Made by a program: the position numbers and the translations under genes. 64,000 nucleotides of DNA, from NCBI RefSeq assembly GCF_030553055.1, contig NZ_CP130713.1:3534001-3598000 (forward strand), given 5' to 3'. This document shows positions 51,982 through 60,444 of this stretch, piece by piece. The stretch's first letter is position 1; each line of letters starts with the position of its first letter. The stretch comes from Streptomyces sp. XD-27. Its GTDB lineage: Bacteria > Actinomycetota > Actinomycetes > Streptomycetales > Streptomycetaceae. Under the pieces are notes generated by a model, which did not search any database, was not told the DNA's origin, and worked only from the letters and a program-made list of their open reading frames with translations.

Positions 51982-52272
51982 TCACCTCTTGCGCTTGGCG
52001 CGCTCGTGCTCCGCGATGGTGATGATGCGCTCGGCTCCGTCGATCTGGTGGCGGAGCTTGTTGAACACGTCGGTGCGAGCCGACTTGATGAGGTGGTCCG
52101 TGGTCGGCTGGGTTCCGGTGACGGTTCCGCTCGGGATCCAGAACGTCTTGTGGCTGCACTCGCGCACGATGTCCTGGCAGGTACGGATGACCCAGTTCAT
52201 CGCCACGGTGATCTCGTCGCGGTGCAGCTGGTCCAGTTCCCAGCCGTCGTTGGTCTCGGGCTGGGGTGTCAT
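51982..52272 (-). CDS. Hypothetical protein in the element
   Basis: 96 residues, mostly helical, with a basic C-terminus (ERIITIAEHERAKRKR). Contains WVIRTCQDIVRECSH and FNKLRHQIDGAERI. Its ATG (52270-52272) overlaps the stop of the HATPase gene, so both are one unit. No family recognised. Sequence of this type is common in Streptomyces plasmids. Confidence 0.7.
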   Translation of the reverse strand: MTPQPETNDGWELDQLHRDEITVAMNWVIRTCQDIVRECSHKTFWIPSGTVTGTQPTTDHLIKSARTDVFNKLRHQIDGAERIITIAEHERAKRKR

Positions 52273-52688
52273 TGGTCCGCCTTCTGGGGTGCGACGAGCT
52301 GGGCGGTGACGGTGCGGCCGTGCTTGTTGCCGGTGATGTCCAGGCGGCAGGCCAAGGCCATGACGATGCTTAAGCCGCGGCCGTGAGTGTCGTACGGGTC
52401 GGCCTCCGTACTGCGGGGTTCGTCGGGGTGGCCGCCCTCGTCGGTCACGGAGATCGCGACCGTGCGGGGCAGCAGCGACAGCGTGAGCTGGAAGGTCCCG
52501 AAGTCGGTCCCGCTCGCGGTGTGGCTGACGGCGTTGCTCCCGAGCTCGCTGACGATCAGCTCGGCATCGTCCGCACAGGGGTGTCCGCTCAAGATCTCCC
52601 GGGTCCAGCGGCGAGCCCGCGTCACTTCTTCACGGAAACCTGGGCACATCAGCCCCCAAACTCGCGGGCTACTCATATACTCGTCCAT
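52269..52688 (-). CDS. HATPase_c ATP-binding protein (anti-sigma/RsbW-like)
   Basis: 139 residues from ATG at 52688. The ATP-binding fold of the GHKL family is present: DAELIVSELGSNAVSH (N box), SVTDEGGHPDEP (G1 box) and HGRGLSIVMALACRLD (G2 box). Stand-alone proteins of this type regulate sigma factors or serve unknown regulatory roles and are frequent in Streptomyces. The ATG lies in a short sequence (TACTCGTCCATACAAG) partly like the element's GntR operators, which may be chance. The frame is open further upstream, but that part overlaps the NUDIX gene. Confidence 0.87.
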   Translation of the reverse strand: MDEYMSSPRVWGLMCPGFREEVTRARRWTREILSGHPCADDAELIVSELGSNAVSHTASGTDFGTFQLTLSLLPRTVAISVTDEGGHPDEPRSTEADPYDTHGRGLSIVMALACRLDITGNKHGRTVTAQLVAPQKADQ

Positions 52689-52732
52689 ACAAGTTCCTTC
52701 ATGCTGTAGGGGCGATGGGTCGTGGGTTCGTG

Positions 52733-53164
52733 CTAGATGAGTCGCACGCCGTCGTGAGCGCGGACGGCCGGCGGGCTGGTGTTGTCGAGCGCGTCCAGGA
52801 CGCGGATTGCGTACGCCTCGTCGGCGAGTTCGGTGACCTCTTCGCGGGTGGCCCAGCGCAGTGCGCGGGTTTCCTCGCCGGTGGTCGGGGCGCCGTCGAT
52901 CGCTTCGCAGCGGAAGACCATGGAGACGATCAGGCCGGTCATGTTCTTGTAGACGCCGGTGAGGGTCGCGGGAAGTGCGATCTTGATCCCGGTCTCTTCG
53001 AGGACTTCGCGCTGTAGGGCGTCGGGGATGGTTTCCTCGCGTTCGAGCGCGCCGCCGGGCGGCTCCCACTTACCGTTGTCCCGTCGCTTGATCAGCAGCG
53101 CTCGGCCCGCGTCGTCGACAATGACTCCGGCGACGCTCACAGAGTGCGGGCGCTCAGTGCTCAC
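52733..53164 (-). CDS. NUDIX hydrolase (Pif-like candidate)
   Basis: 143 residues from GTG at 53164. The Nudix box is intact: GGALEREETIPDALQREVLEETGI read as GG(x)5E(x)7REVLEETGI. It hydrolyses nucleoside-diphosphate-linked substrates in general. In pSAM2 the immunity factor Pif, which blocks redundant transfer, has a Nudix motif, and this gene sits in a similar place, divergent from the GntR repressor. A house-cleaning role is the alternative. Confidence 0.87.
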   Translation of the reverse strand: MSTERPHSVSVAGVIVDDAGRALLIKRRDNGKWEPPGGALEREETIPDALQREVLEETGIKIALPATLTGVYKNMTGLIVSMVFRCEAIDGAPTTGEETRALRWATREEVTELADEAYAIRVLDALDNTSPPAVRAHDGVRLI

Positions 53165-53219
53165 GTTCCTCTGCCCTCTCGGCTGGCTAGGCTCTCCACC
53201 GTAGCAACACCGGTCAGCC

Positions 53220-53235
53220 GCTCGTCTAGATACCT
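53220..53235. promoter_or_regulatory. GntR operator A (upstream of the repressor)
   Basis: GCTCGTCTAGATACCT fits the shared pattern ACTCGTCTAGACRAST seen at 54101 and 54175, with a few changes. It lies 17 bp before the gntR start, in the divergent gap with the NUDIX gene, so it may control both. Confidence 0.55.
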
Positions 53236-53251
53236 AAAGGAGTACGCGCGA

Positions 53252-54037
53252 ATGGCTTCTCTGACCTCTGTCCTGGGTGTATTGGACCCGACGAGCGACC
53301 GGGCCGTATTCCGGCAGATCGCCGACGCGCTGCGGGAAGCGATCGACAAGGGGCGCTTCCGGGAAGGCGACAAGCTGCCCTCGGAAACAGAGCTGGTCGA
53401 CCACTTCGGCGTCTCGCGCATGACCGTCCGGAACTCCCTCTCCCTGCTCCAGCAGGAAGGGCTCGTGGTCTCCGAACACGGCAAGGGTGTCTTCGTCCGG
53501 CCCCGGCCCCCGGTCAGGCGGCTCGCCTCGGACCGTTTCGCCCGGCGCCACCGCGAGCAGGGGAAGTCAGCCTTCACGGTGGAGGCCGAAGCCGCGGGCA
53601 GCCGTCCGGAGGTCGACGGCCTGGAGGTGAAGGAGGAAGGGCCCTCGCCCGACATCTCCGCTCGCCTCGGTTCGCCCCGCAAGGTCCTCGCCCGGCGGCG
53701 CCGGTATCTGCTGGACGGGCGGCCGGTGGAGTTCGCCACCTCCTACCTGCCGCTCGACCTCGCCCGGAACACTCCGATCGCGCAGCCCAACCCCGGCCCC
53801 GGCGGCATCTATGCCCGGCTGGAGGAGATAGGGCACCGCCTGGACCACTTCGACGAGGAGATCCGGGCCCGGATGCCCTCCCCCCAAGAGGTGCGGACGC
53901 TCCAGCTCGCCTCCGGTGTGCCGGTGATCCATCTCGTCCGGACGGCCTACGACTCCGAGGGGCGTGCGGTCGAGGTCTGCGACACCGTGATGGCCGCTGA
54001 CGCCTACGTCCTCGCGTACCAACTGCCTGCCAACTGA
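53252..54037 (+). CDS. GntR-family (HutC/UTRA) repressor of the element
   Basis: 261 residues from ATG at 53252, ribosome site AAAGGAG. The N-terminal winged HTH (IADALREAIDKGRFREGDKL, then DHFGVSRMTVRNSLSLLQQ) is followed by a UTRA-type effector domain (KVLARRRRYLLDGRPVEFAT, ending MAADAYVLAYQLPAN). This type is the KorSA/TraR-like transfer repressor in pSAM2-like elements. Three matching sites at 53220, 54101 and 54175 flank the gene and precede the transfer genes. Confidence 0.9.
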   Translation: MASLTSVLGVLDPTSDRAVFRQIADALREAIDKGRFREGDKLPSETELVDHFGVSRMTVRNSLSLLQQEGLVVSEHGKGVFVRPRPPVRRLASDRFARRHREQGKSAFTVEAEAAGSRPEVDGLEVKEEGPSPDISARLGSPRKVLARRRRYLLDGRPVEFATSYLPLDLARNTPIAQPNPGPGGIYARLEEIGHRLDHFDEEIRARMPSPQEVRTLQLASGVPVIHLVRTAYDSEGRAVEVCDTVMAADAYVLAYQLPAN

Positions 54038-54100
54038 TGTGCGGCCGGGGCGTGATGGCCCCGGAGCCACTTCTCCTGACGCGTACACACGCAGACGCAT

Positions 54101-54116
54101 ACTCGTATAGACGAGT
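54101..54116. promoter_or_regulatory. GntR operator B
   Basis: ACTCGTATAGACGAGT, a perfect inverted repeat (6-bp arms, ATAG spacer), 64 bp after the gntR stop and about 110 bp before the transfer genes. Confidence 0.7.
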
Positions 54117-54174
54117 GGGCAAGCTGTGTGGCAAGGCGGTCCTCGTTCCCGCGAGTTCGGGTTCGAATCCCCCA

Positions 54175-54190
54175 ACTCATCTAGACAACT
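54175..54190. promoter_or_regulatory. GntR operator C
   Basis: ACTCATCTAGACAACT, the same pattern as operator B with four changes, 33 bp before the likely start of the SCO3933-family gene. Its centre is 74 bp from that of B, about seven helical turns. Confidence 0.6.
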
Positions 54191-54223
54191 AGGTGGGGTC
54201 AAGTGCGAGACAAGGAGAAAGTG

Positions 54224-54574
54224 TTGCGTTCCATCCGCGTTGAGACCTCCGGTGCCACGGTCCTGCTGACCGAGGCGCCGGAGCCGAAGATCAAGGACCG
54301 CCAGACCGGCGAGATCGCCAAGGACGCGCAGACCGGTGAGAAGTTGATGAAGCTCGGCGTCGTCTACATCGACGGCGGGGAGTCCTCGCTGCTGCTGGTC
54401 ACCGTGCCGGAGAGCGGCGTGACGGAGGGGCTGGCCCTCGGCTCGCCCGTCACGCTGATCGGGCTGATCGCCCGGCCGTGGGAGACCGTGTTCAACGGGC
54501 AGCAGTGGCACGGAATCACCTTCCGCGCCGACGCCATCGCTCCGGCCGAAATGCCGGTCGGGGCGGGGGTCTGA
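54224..54574 (+). CDS. SCO3933-family plasmid regulatory protein
   Basis: 116 residues from TTG 54224, 6 nt after GGAG (54214-54217). The in-frame GTG at 54221 is too close to that site, and GTG 54203 precedes it. The sequence MRSIRVETSGATVLLTEAPE, then KIKDRQTGEIAKDAQTG, matches a small beta-rich family found just before the FtsK/TraB gene in Streptomyces integrative elements. The exact role is unknown. It is first in the transfer operon under GntR operators. Confidence 0.85.
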   Translation: MRSIRVETSGATVLLTEAPEPKIKDRQTGEIAKDAQTGEKLMKLGVVYIDGGESSLLLVTVPESGVTEGLALGSPVTLIGLIARPWETVFNGQQWHGITFRADAIAPAEMPVGAGV

Positions 54575-54579
54575 ACCCG

Positions 54580-55948
54580 ATGGCCGACGTGCTGACGTTG
54601 ATGGAGGTGGGTGGCCGGTCGCCGGAATGGTCGGCGGGGCCGCCTACCTCCGGGCCCGGCATCCGGCCGCGTACTGGTCCACGGTCGGCCTGCCGGTCTC
54701 CACGGCGAAGCTGCTGGGCTCGTACGGATCCGTCATGGATGCCTGCGGGCTGACCGTCCCGCCGTCCCGACTGCGGGCCTGGGCGACACACGCGCTCACC
54801 CACCGGGAAGTTCGCCCCGTCCCGCCCCGGCGCGGGCTCATACGCCCGACCTCGACCGGGCTGCGTTTCCGGCTGCGGCTGGCACCCGGGCAGGAACCGG
54901 CCGACGTCGCGGCCTCGGCCGAACGGCTGCGGCACGCCTGGGGAGTTCACGGCGTTTACGTGGAGGCGGTGAAGCCCGGTGTCGTCGAGCTGCGGCTGAT
55001 CGGCTTCGACGTACTCAGGAAGGTCCGGCTGCCACGGAAGACCGGTGACGGCTTCCTCAAGGTGCCGGTGGCGCTGAAGGAGGACGCGACACGCTTCGTA
55101 CGCGACTACCGGACCATCCCGCACCAACTCACCCTGGGAGCGACGCTGTCGGGGAAGTCAATGTTCCTGCGGCACCTGATAGCCGGGCTGGCCCGGCAGC
55201 CGGTCGCGCTGGTCGGGATCGACTGCAAGAGGGGAGTGGAGCTGGCGGCGTTCGCTCCCCGGCTGTCGGCACTGGCCACCGACCCCGTGCAGGCGGCTGA
55301 CCTGCTTCCCACCCTCGTTGAACTGATGGAGGACCGCTACGACTTGATCAAAGCCCGACAGGGCATCCCGCCCAGCACACCGGATGAAGAGATCACCTCT
55401 GACATCTGGGGCCTGCCGGAAGACGAACGACCGGTGCCGGTGGTGCTGCTCGTCGACGAGGTCGCCGAGCTGTTCCTCGTCGCCTCACGAAAGGACGAGG
55501 AACGGCGGGACGAGATGGTCACCCAGCTCATCCGGCTCGCCCAACTCGGCCGCGCGGCACGCATCTACCTGGAAGTCTGCGGTCAGCGGTTCGGCGCCGA
55601 ACTGGGCAAGGGCGCAACGATGCTCCGGGCCCAGCTGACCGGCCGCGTCTGGCACCGCGTGAACGACGAAGCCTCCGCCAAGATGGCACTCGGCGACATC
55701 GCCCCCCCGAAGCGGTCGGCGCGGCCTGCGCCATCGCTCCCGAACGGCCCGGCCTCGCGGTCGCCGGGGACACCTCCGGCGGCTGGTCCCGCATCCGCAC
55801 GCCGTATTTGTCGCTTAGCGACGCTGCCGGAGTCTGCCGCGACACCGCGCACCTCGTTCCGGACCTGCCCACGCTGGAGCCGTTCCGTCCGGACGCGCGG
55901 GCCGTTCCGGTGAGCGCTCCGACGTCACCGCTCCCGGCCAGCAAGTAG
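54580..55948 (+). pseudogene. FtsK/TraB-like DNA translocase with two frameshifts
   Basis: The gene begins at ATG 54580 (MADVLTLMEVGG), a start typical of these plasmid transfer proteins. A base appears to be missing around 54,606-54,615, after which the sequence continues in another frame (GGAAYLRARHPAAYW). Walker A is GATLSGKSM, Walker B VVLLVDEVAELFLV. At a run of seven C (55702-55708) the frame changes again: GDIAP continues as EAVGAACAIAPERPG and ends at TAG 55946-55948. The longest single frame (54627-55913) keeps the motor but has a garbled C-terminus. TraB pumps double-stranded plasmid DNA between hyphae. Confidence 0.85.
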
Positions 55949-56052
55949 CCCAGCGCATCCCACGGGCGGCGCGACCGCCCCAGCAGCGCAAGCGCAACCC
56001 GAACGGGGCCGGGACGATCACCAGGCGCAAGGACGGCCGGTACCAGGCGGCT

Positions 56053-57105
56053 GTGTACGTGCTCCAGCCGGACGGCACCCGGGCCCGCAAGTTCACGTAC
56101 GGCAAGACCTGGACCGAGTGCGACAACAAGCGCCGGGAACTGCTCGCCAAGGTCGACGGGGGCATCCCCGTCCCGACCCGTTCCGCGAAGCTCGCCGAGT
56201 GGCTGCCGTACTGGCTGGACAACGTGATCAAACCGAACCGGAAGCGGACCACATACAGCAAGTACGCGATGCACATACGGCTGTACCTGGTGCCCACGCT
56301 TGGGGCTAAGCGACTGGAATCCCTCGGCCCCCGTCACGTCCGGACGTTCCTCGCCGAGCTGGCACGCAAGACCACGCCCGCCACGGCGAAGGAGGCCCAT
56401 CGCGTGCTGCGTACGGTCCTCACCGCCGCATGCCGCGAAGAACTCGTCACCCGCAACGTCGCGTCGCTCGTGGAGGCCCCGAAGGTGAACAGCCGCGAGA
56501 CAACACCGTGGTCTCTGGACGAGACGCTGAGGTTCCTGGAGGAGGCGCGCCGCGACCCGCTGTACGCGGCCTTCGTGCTCGCCATCGCGATGGGGCTGCG
56601 GCGCGGGGAGGTGCTGGGGCTGCGGTGGTCGGACGTGGACCTGGACAAGCGGGTGATCCGCGTGGGCAACCAGGTGCAGCGCATCGGCGGTGAGCTGTAC
56701 CAGGACACCACCAAGACGGGAAAGATCCGGCCCGTGCCGCTCCCCCTCATCTGCCTGGCCGCTCTCCGCTGGCATCGGCTCTGCCTGGCCGGCGCTCCCG
56801 CGCCCAACGCGCTCGTCTTCACCACCCGTACCGGCCGCCCGATCGAACCGCGCAATCTCAACCGGTCCTTCTCCCGGCTCACCGCCGCCGCTGGTCTCCG
56901 GACGATCCGGCTGCACGACGCCCGGCACGGCTGCGCCACACTGCTCACCGCGGCCGGGGTGGCTCCCCGCGTGCTGATGGAGATCCTTGGCCACAGTCAG
57001 ATCAGCATGACCATGGACGTGTACACACACGTCGCCCAGGACACCCAGCGGGAAGCCATCAACCACATGGACCGGCTGTTGAAGCGGCGGCCCAACCAAG
57101 ACTGA
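56053..57105 (+). CDS. int: Tyrosine-type site-specific integrase
   Basis: 350 residues from GTG at 56053. Catalytic residues are in place: Arg in AMGLRRGEVLGLRW, Lys in TKTGKIRPVPL, HDARHG (HxxR) and LGHSQISMTMDVYTHV with the nucleophilic Tyr. Homology continues upstream in frame to about 55,990 (NPNGAGTITRRKDGRYQAAV, the usual N-terminal arm-binding piece), but no ATG, GTG or TTG is available there, so the 5' end looks damaged. It acts on the tRNA-Thr att site 85 bp downstream. Confidence 0.92.
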   Translation: MYVLQPDGTRARKFTYGKTWTECDNKRRELLAKVDGGIPVPTRSAKLAEWLPYWLDNVIKPNRKRTTYSKYAMHIRLYLVPTLGAKRLESLGPRHVRTFLAELARKTTPATAKEAHRVLRTVLTAACREELVTRNVASLVEAPKVNSRETTPWSLDETLRFLEEARRDPLYAAFVLAIAMGLRRGEVLGLRWSDVDLDKRVIRVGNQVQRIGGELYQDTTKTGKIRPVPLPLICLAALRWHRLCLAGAPAPNALVFTTRTGRPIEPRNLNRSFSRLTAAAGLRTIRLHDARHGCATLLTAAGVAPRVLMEILGHSQISMTMDVYTHVAQDTQREAINHMDRLLKRRPNQD

Positions 57106-57143
57106 CCAGCAACTTTCACCCGCGTTGATGTCACCCGAGATGC

Positions 57144-57177
57144 AGAAGCCCCGGACGAAAGATCGTCCGGGGCTTCT
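57144..57177 (+). terminator. Integrase terminator
   Basis: A perfect 15-bp stem (57144-57158 with 57163-57177), 4-nt loop, then TTCC. It lies 13 bp before attR. Confidence 0.88.
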
Positions 57178-57189
57178 TCCCTGCTCAGG

Positions 57190-57236
57190 CACAGAGCCGA
57201 CTGTCGGGTTCGAACCGACGACCTTCGCTTTACAAG
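57190..57236. other. attR / attB core in tRNA-Thr
   Basis: 47 bp identical to 47273-47319. It covers the tRNA from its 3' end through the T arm into the anticodon loop, so integration keeps the tRNA whole. Confidence 0.95.
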
Positions 57237-57267
57237 AGCGGTGCTCTACCAGCTGAGCTAAGTCGGC
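57195..57267 (-). tRNA. tRNA-Thr (anticodon TGT)
   Basis: 73 nt. Acceptor stem GCCGACT pairs with AGTCGGC. The D arm is GCTC/GAGC, the anticodon loop CTTGTAA has anticodon TGT (reads ACA), and the T arm is GTCGG-TTCGAAC-CCGAC. The first anticodon-stem pair is mismatched (C-A). No encoded CCA. It is the integration target of at least two elements. Confidence 0.95.
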
Positions 57268-57388
57268 GAGTCACCAGCAGTGTACCCATCACCGTGCGCG
57301 CCCCGGCCGAAAGCCCCACACCCGCCCGGCGAACTTCACAGCCGTCCGGCTACTGACACCGGGCCCGGCGGCAGGTAGCGTCACCGCA

Positions 57389-57465
57389 GGTCCACCCGTG
57401 GACCCGACAACCCACCTTTACTCGGATCGTCCGGCACGTTCCTGCCGGTGAAGGGACACATCACC
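57389..57465 (+). promoter_or_regulatory. msiK leader with two hairpins
   Basis: GGTCCAC/GTGGACC (57389-57404) and CCGGCA/TGCCGG (57431-57448) form two stems. The second ends just before the ribosome site GAAGGGA. A structured RNA class upstream of msiK has been described in actinobacteria, and this could be a member. Not confirmed. Confidence 0.45.
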
Positions 57466-58605
<1,140 letters not shown>

Positions 58606-58628
58606 GCCCGCGCCGCACGACCGGCTCC

Positions 58629-58670
58629 GGCGGCGCCGTCCCTCCGCACTCGCGGAAGGGCGGCGCCGCC
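58629..58670 (+). terminator. msiK terminator
   Basis: A 19-bp stem (58629-58647 with 58652-58670) with two mismatches and an ACTC loop, 24 bp past the stop. It is followed by GCCGTGCC-like low-complexity DNA to about 58,755. Confidence 0.85.
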
Positions 58671-58924
58671 GTGCTGTGCCGCGCCATGCCATGCCGTCGT
58701 GCCGTGCGTGCCGTACCGCCATGCCGCGCCGCCGTGCCACGCCGCCACGCTGTCGACAAATAGCCCGGCACAACGGCCATTTCGGTCCCGTGCGTCAACA
58801 CGGAAGCACATATTCCGCACTTCCTGTCGCTCAACAGGGTGACTAAATGTCTCCAAATCATCACTCCTCGCTACGATCGCGGGCGTAGTCGCAGTTCCCT
58901 CCCCGAACTTCCGCGAGGAACCCC

Positions 58925-59347
58925 GTGAACACCGCAGCCCGCCGCATCGGCAGAACTCTCGCCTTCGTCCTCCCCGTCGTGCTCGTCCTGTCCGGGACCC
59001 TGGCGGTCACCCGCGTCCCCTGGGCGGACCCGCGCGCGGAGTCGCAGTTCCTCACCGCCTCCGCCGACAAGGCGTCCACCCGGGCCCAGCGGCTCGCCCC
59101 GCACGAGCAGCTGCGCGACCGGCTCCTCGCCGAACTCCAGGAGAAGAACCCGGGCGTCGCCCTCGGCCACCTCCAGGCGGAGACCAACCGCCGTCCCTCG
59201 CTGGCCAAGCACTGCGCCTCGATCGCCCGCGCGCTCGGCCGCGCCGCGGTGGCCAAGTACCACGGCTCCACCCAGCGCGCCCAGTCCTACTCCCGGCCCG
59301 TGTGCGACGTCTCGTACGCGTCCGGCGTGCTCCACGCCCGCGACTGA
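58925..59347 (+). CDS. Small membrane-anchored or exported protein
   Basis: 140 residues from GTG at 58925. A basic start and hydrophobic segment (TLAFVLPVVLVLSGTLAVT) are followed by an Ala/Arg-rich helical region (STRAQRLAPHEQLRDRLLAE) and a C-terminus with two Cys (AKHCAS and PVCDVS). No known domain. It is conserved next to msiK in relatives as far as I recall. Function unknown. Confidence 0.75.
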   Translation: MNTAARRIGRTLAFVLPVVLVLSGTLAVTRVPWADPRAESQFLTASADKASTRAQRLAPHEQLRDRLLAELQEKNPGVALGHLQAETNRRPSLAKHCASIARALGRAAVAKYHGSTQRAQSYSRPVCDVSYASGVLHARD

Positions 59348-59505
59348 CCGCCCGCCGCCCTCCGCGGCGGGCGGGTCGCGCCCGGCCCGACCGGCACCGC
59401 CCCTCCCCCGGACTCCTCCTCAGCCCGGCCTCCCCCAGCGCGGCGGCCGGGGGGTGCCCCCAGCAGTGCCCCAGGGGGACCCCCAGCCGCCGCGCCCGCA
59501 CCGCA

Positions 59506-59511
59506 TAGGGT
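59506..59511 (+). promoter_or_regulatory. -10 box of the nucleotidyltransferase gene (leaderless promoter)
   Basis: TAGGGT lies 7 nt before the ATG at 59519, with no ribosome site between. Confidence 0.45.
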
Positions 59512-59518
59512 GCGCACC

Positions 59519-60271
59519 ATGACCGGTGACACCCGCACAGCCCCGCAGCCGCACGCTCAGCCCGTACGCCCCACCCAGGCCGTCGTCCTGGCCGGAGGCC
59601 AGGGCTCCCGGCTGCGCCCGTACACGGACGACCGGCCCAAGCCGATGGTCGAGATCCCCGGCACCGGGACGCCGATCATCGGCCACCAGCTCGCCTGGCT
59701 GGCCGCCGAAGGCGTCACCGACGCCGTCGTCTCCTGCGGCCACCTCGCCGACGTCCTCCAGGACTGGCTCGGCTCGGCCGACCTCCCGCTGCGGGTGACC
59801 ACCGTCGTGGAGTCCGAACCGCTCGGGCGCGGCGGCGGCCTCAAATACGCCGCCGCCTCCCTCCCCCATCCGGACCAGCCCTGGTACGCCACCAACGGCG
59901 ACATCTGGACCCGCTTCTCACTGCGGGACATGGCCGACTTCCACCGCGAGCGCGACGCCGTCGCCACGCTCGCCCTGGCCCGGCCCCGGATTCCGTGGGG
60001 CGCCGTGGAGACCGACGAGTTCGGCCACGTCCTGGACTTCATCGAGTCGCCGCCCTCGCCCTACCTGATCAACGCGGGCGTCTACGTCTTCTCCGCGGAC
60101 TTCACCGCGCTGCTGCCCGACCGCGGGGACCACGAGCGCACCACCTTCCCCCGACTGGCGCGGGAACGCCGCCTGGCGGGCTTCCCGCTGCCGCACGGGG
60201 CGTACTGGCGCGCGATCGACACGGCGAAGGACCTCACAGAGGCGGCGAAGGAGCTGGCGGCCCACGCCTGA
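59519..60271 (+). CDS. Sugar-phosphate nucleotidyltransferase-like protein
   Basis: 250 residues. Nucleotidyltransferase signature QAVVLAGGQGSRLRPYTDDR, then KPMVEIPG, TNGDIW (metal site) and LINAGVYVF. It transfers NMP to a sugar 1-phosphate by family. It lacks the C-terminal left-handed helix domain. The sugar is unknown and no pathway genes adjoin. The transcript looks leaderless. Confidence 0.87.
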   Translation: MTGDTRTAPQPHAQPVRPTQAVVLAGGQGSRLRPYTDDRPKPMVEIPGTGTPIIGHQLAWLAAEGVTDAVVSCGHLADVLQDWLGSADLPLRVTTVVESEPLGRGGGLKYAAASLPHPDQPWYATNGDIWTRFSLRDMADFHRERDAVATLALARPRIPWGAVETDEFGHVLDFIESPPSPYLINAGVYVFSADFTALLPDRGDHERTTFPRLARERRLAGFPLPHGAYWRAIDTAKDLTEAAKELAAHA

Positions 60272-60380
60272 GCCCGCCCTCAGCCCCGGCCCTGAGCCCC
60301 CGCCTGCTTGGGGAGCTCGCCCCGGCCCACGCCTGAGCCCCGCCGCTCCTGCTCGGTGGCTCAGCCCCGGCCCACGCGAA

Positions 60381-60420
60381 CGGGCCCGTACGGAGCGTCC
60401 TGGCACTCCGTACGGGCCCG
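60381..60420. terminator. Bidirectional terminator between convergent genes
   Basis: A perfect 15-bp stem (60381-60395 with 60406-60420), 10-nt loop, between the nucleotidyltransferase and DoxX genes. Confidence 0.9.
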
Positions 60421-60444
60421 CAGAGGCCGCCGAACCCTCGGTGC

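Larger units (their letters stand above)
47273..57236. mobile_element. Decayed actinomycete integrative element in tRNA-Thr(TGT)
   Basis: It is bounded by 47-bp direct repeats of the tRNA 3' part. Contents in order: a structured palindrome, a cargo operon (methyltransferase, DUF262, HEPN), a second structured inverted repeat, HATPase and NUDIX genes, a GntR repressor, an SCO3933-family gene, an FtsK/TraB gene with frameshifts, and a tyrosine integrase next to the tRNA. This is the AICE plan seen in pSAM2-like elements, but no Rep, Prim-Pol or excisionase gene was recognised. It is probably unable to replicate or transfer alone. Cargo GC is visibly lower than the rest. Confidence 0.88.

Noticed and set aside
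51626..52159. 177-codon minus-strand frame after the HEPN gene
   Set aside because: It overlaps the structured repeat and the real 96-residue gene in another frame. Pro/Arg-rich with no signature.
53220..53235. GTCTAGATACC as a DasR (dre) site
   Set aside because: Only half of the dre core is present, and the sequence fits the element's own GntR operators better.
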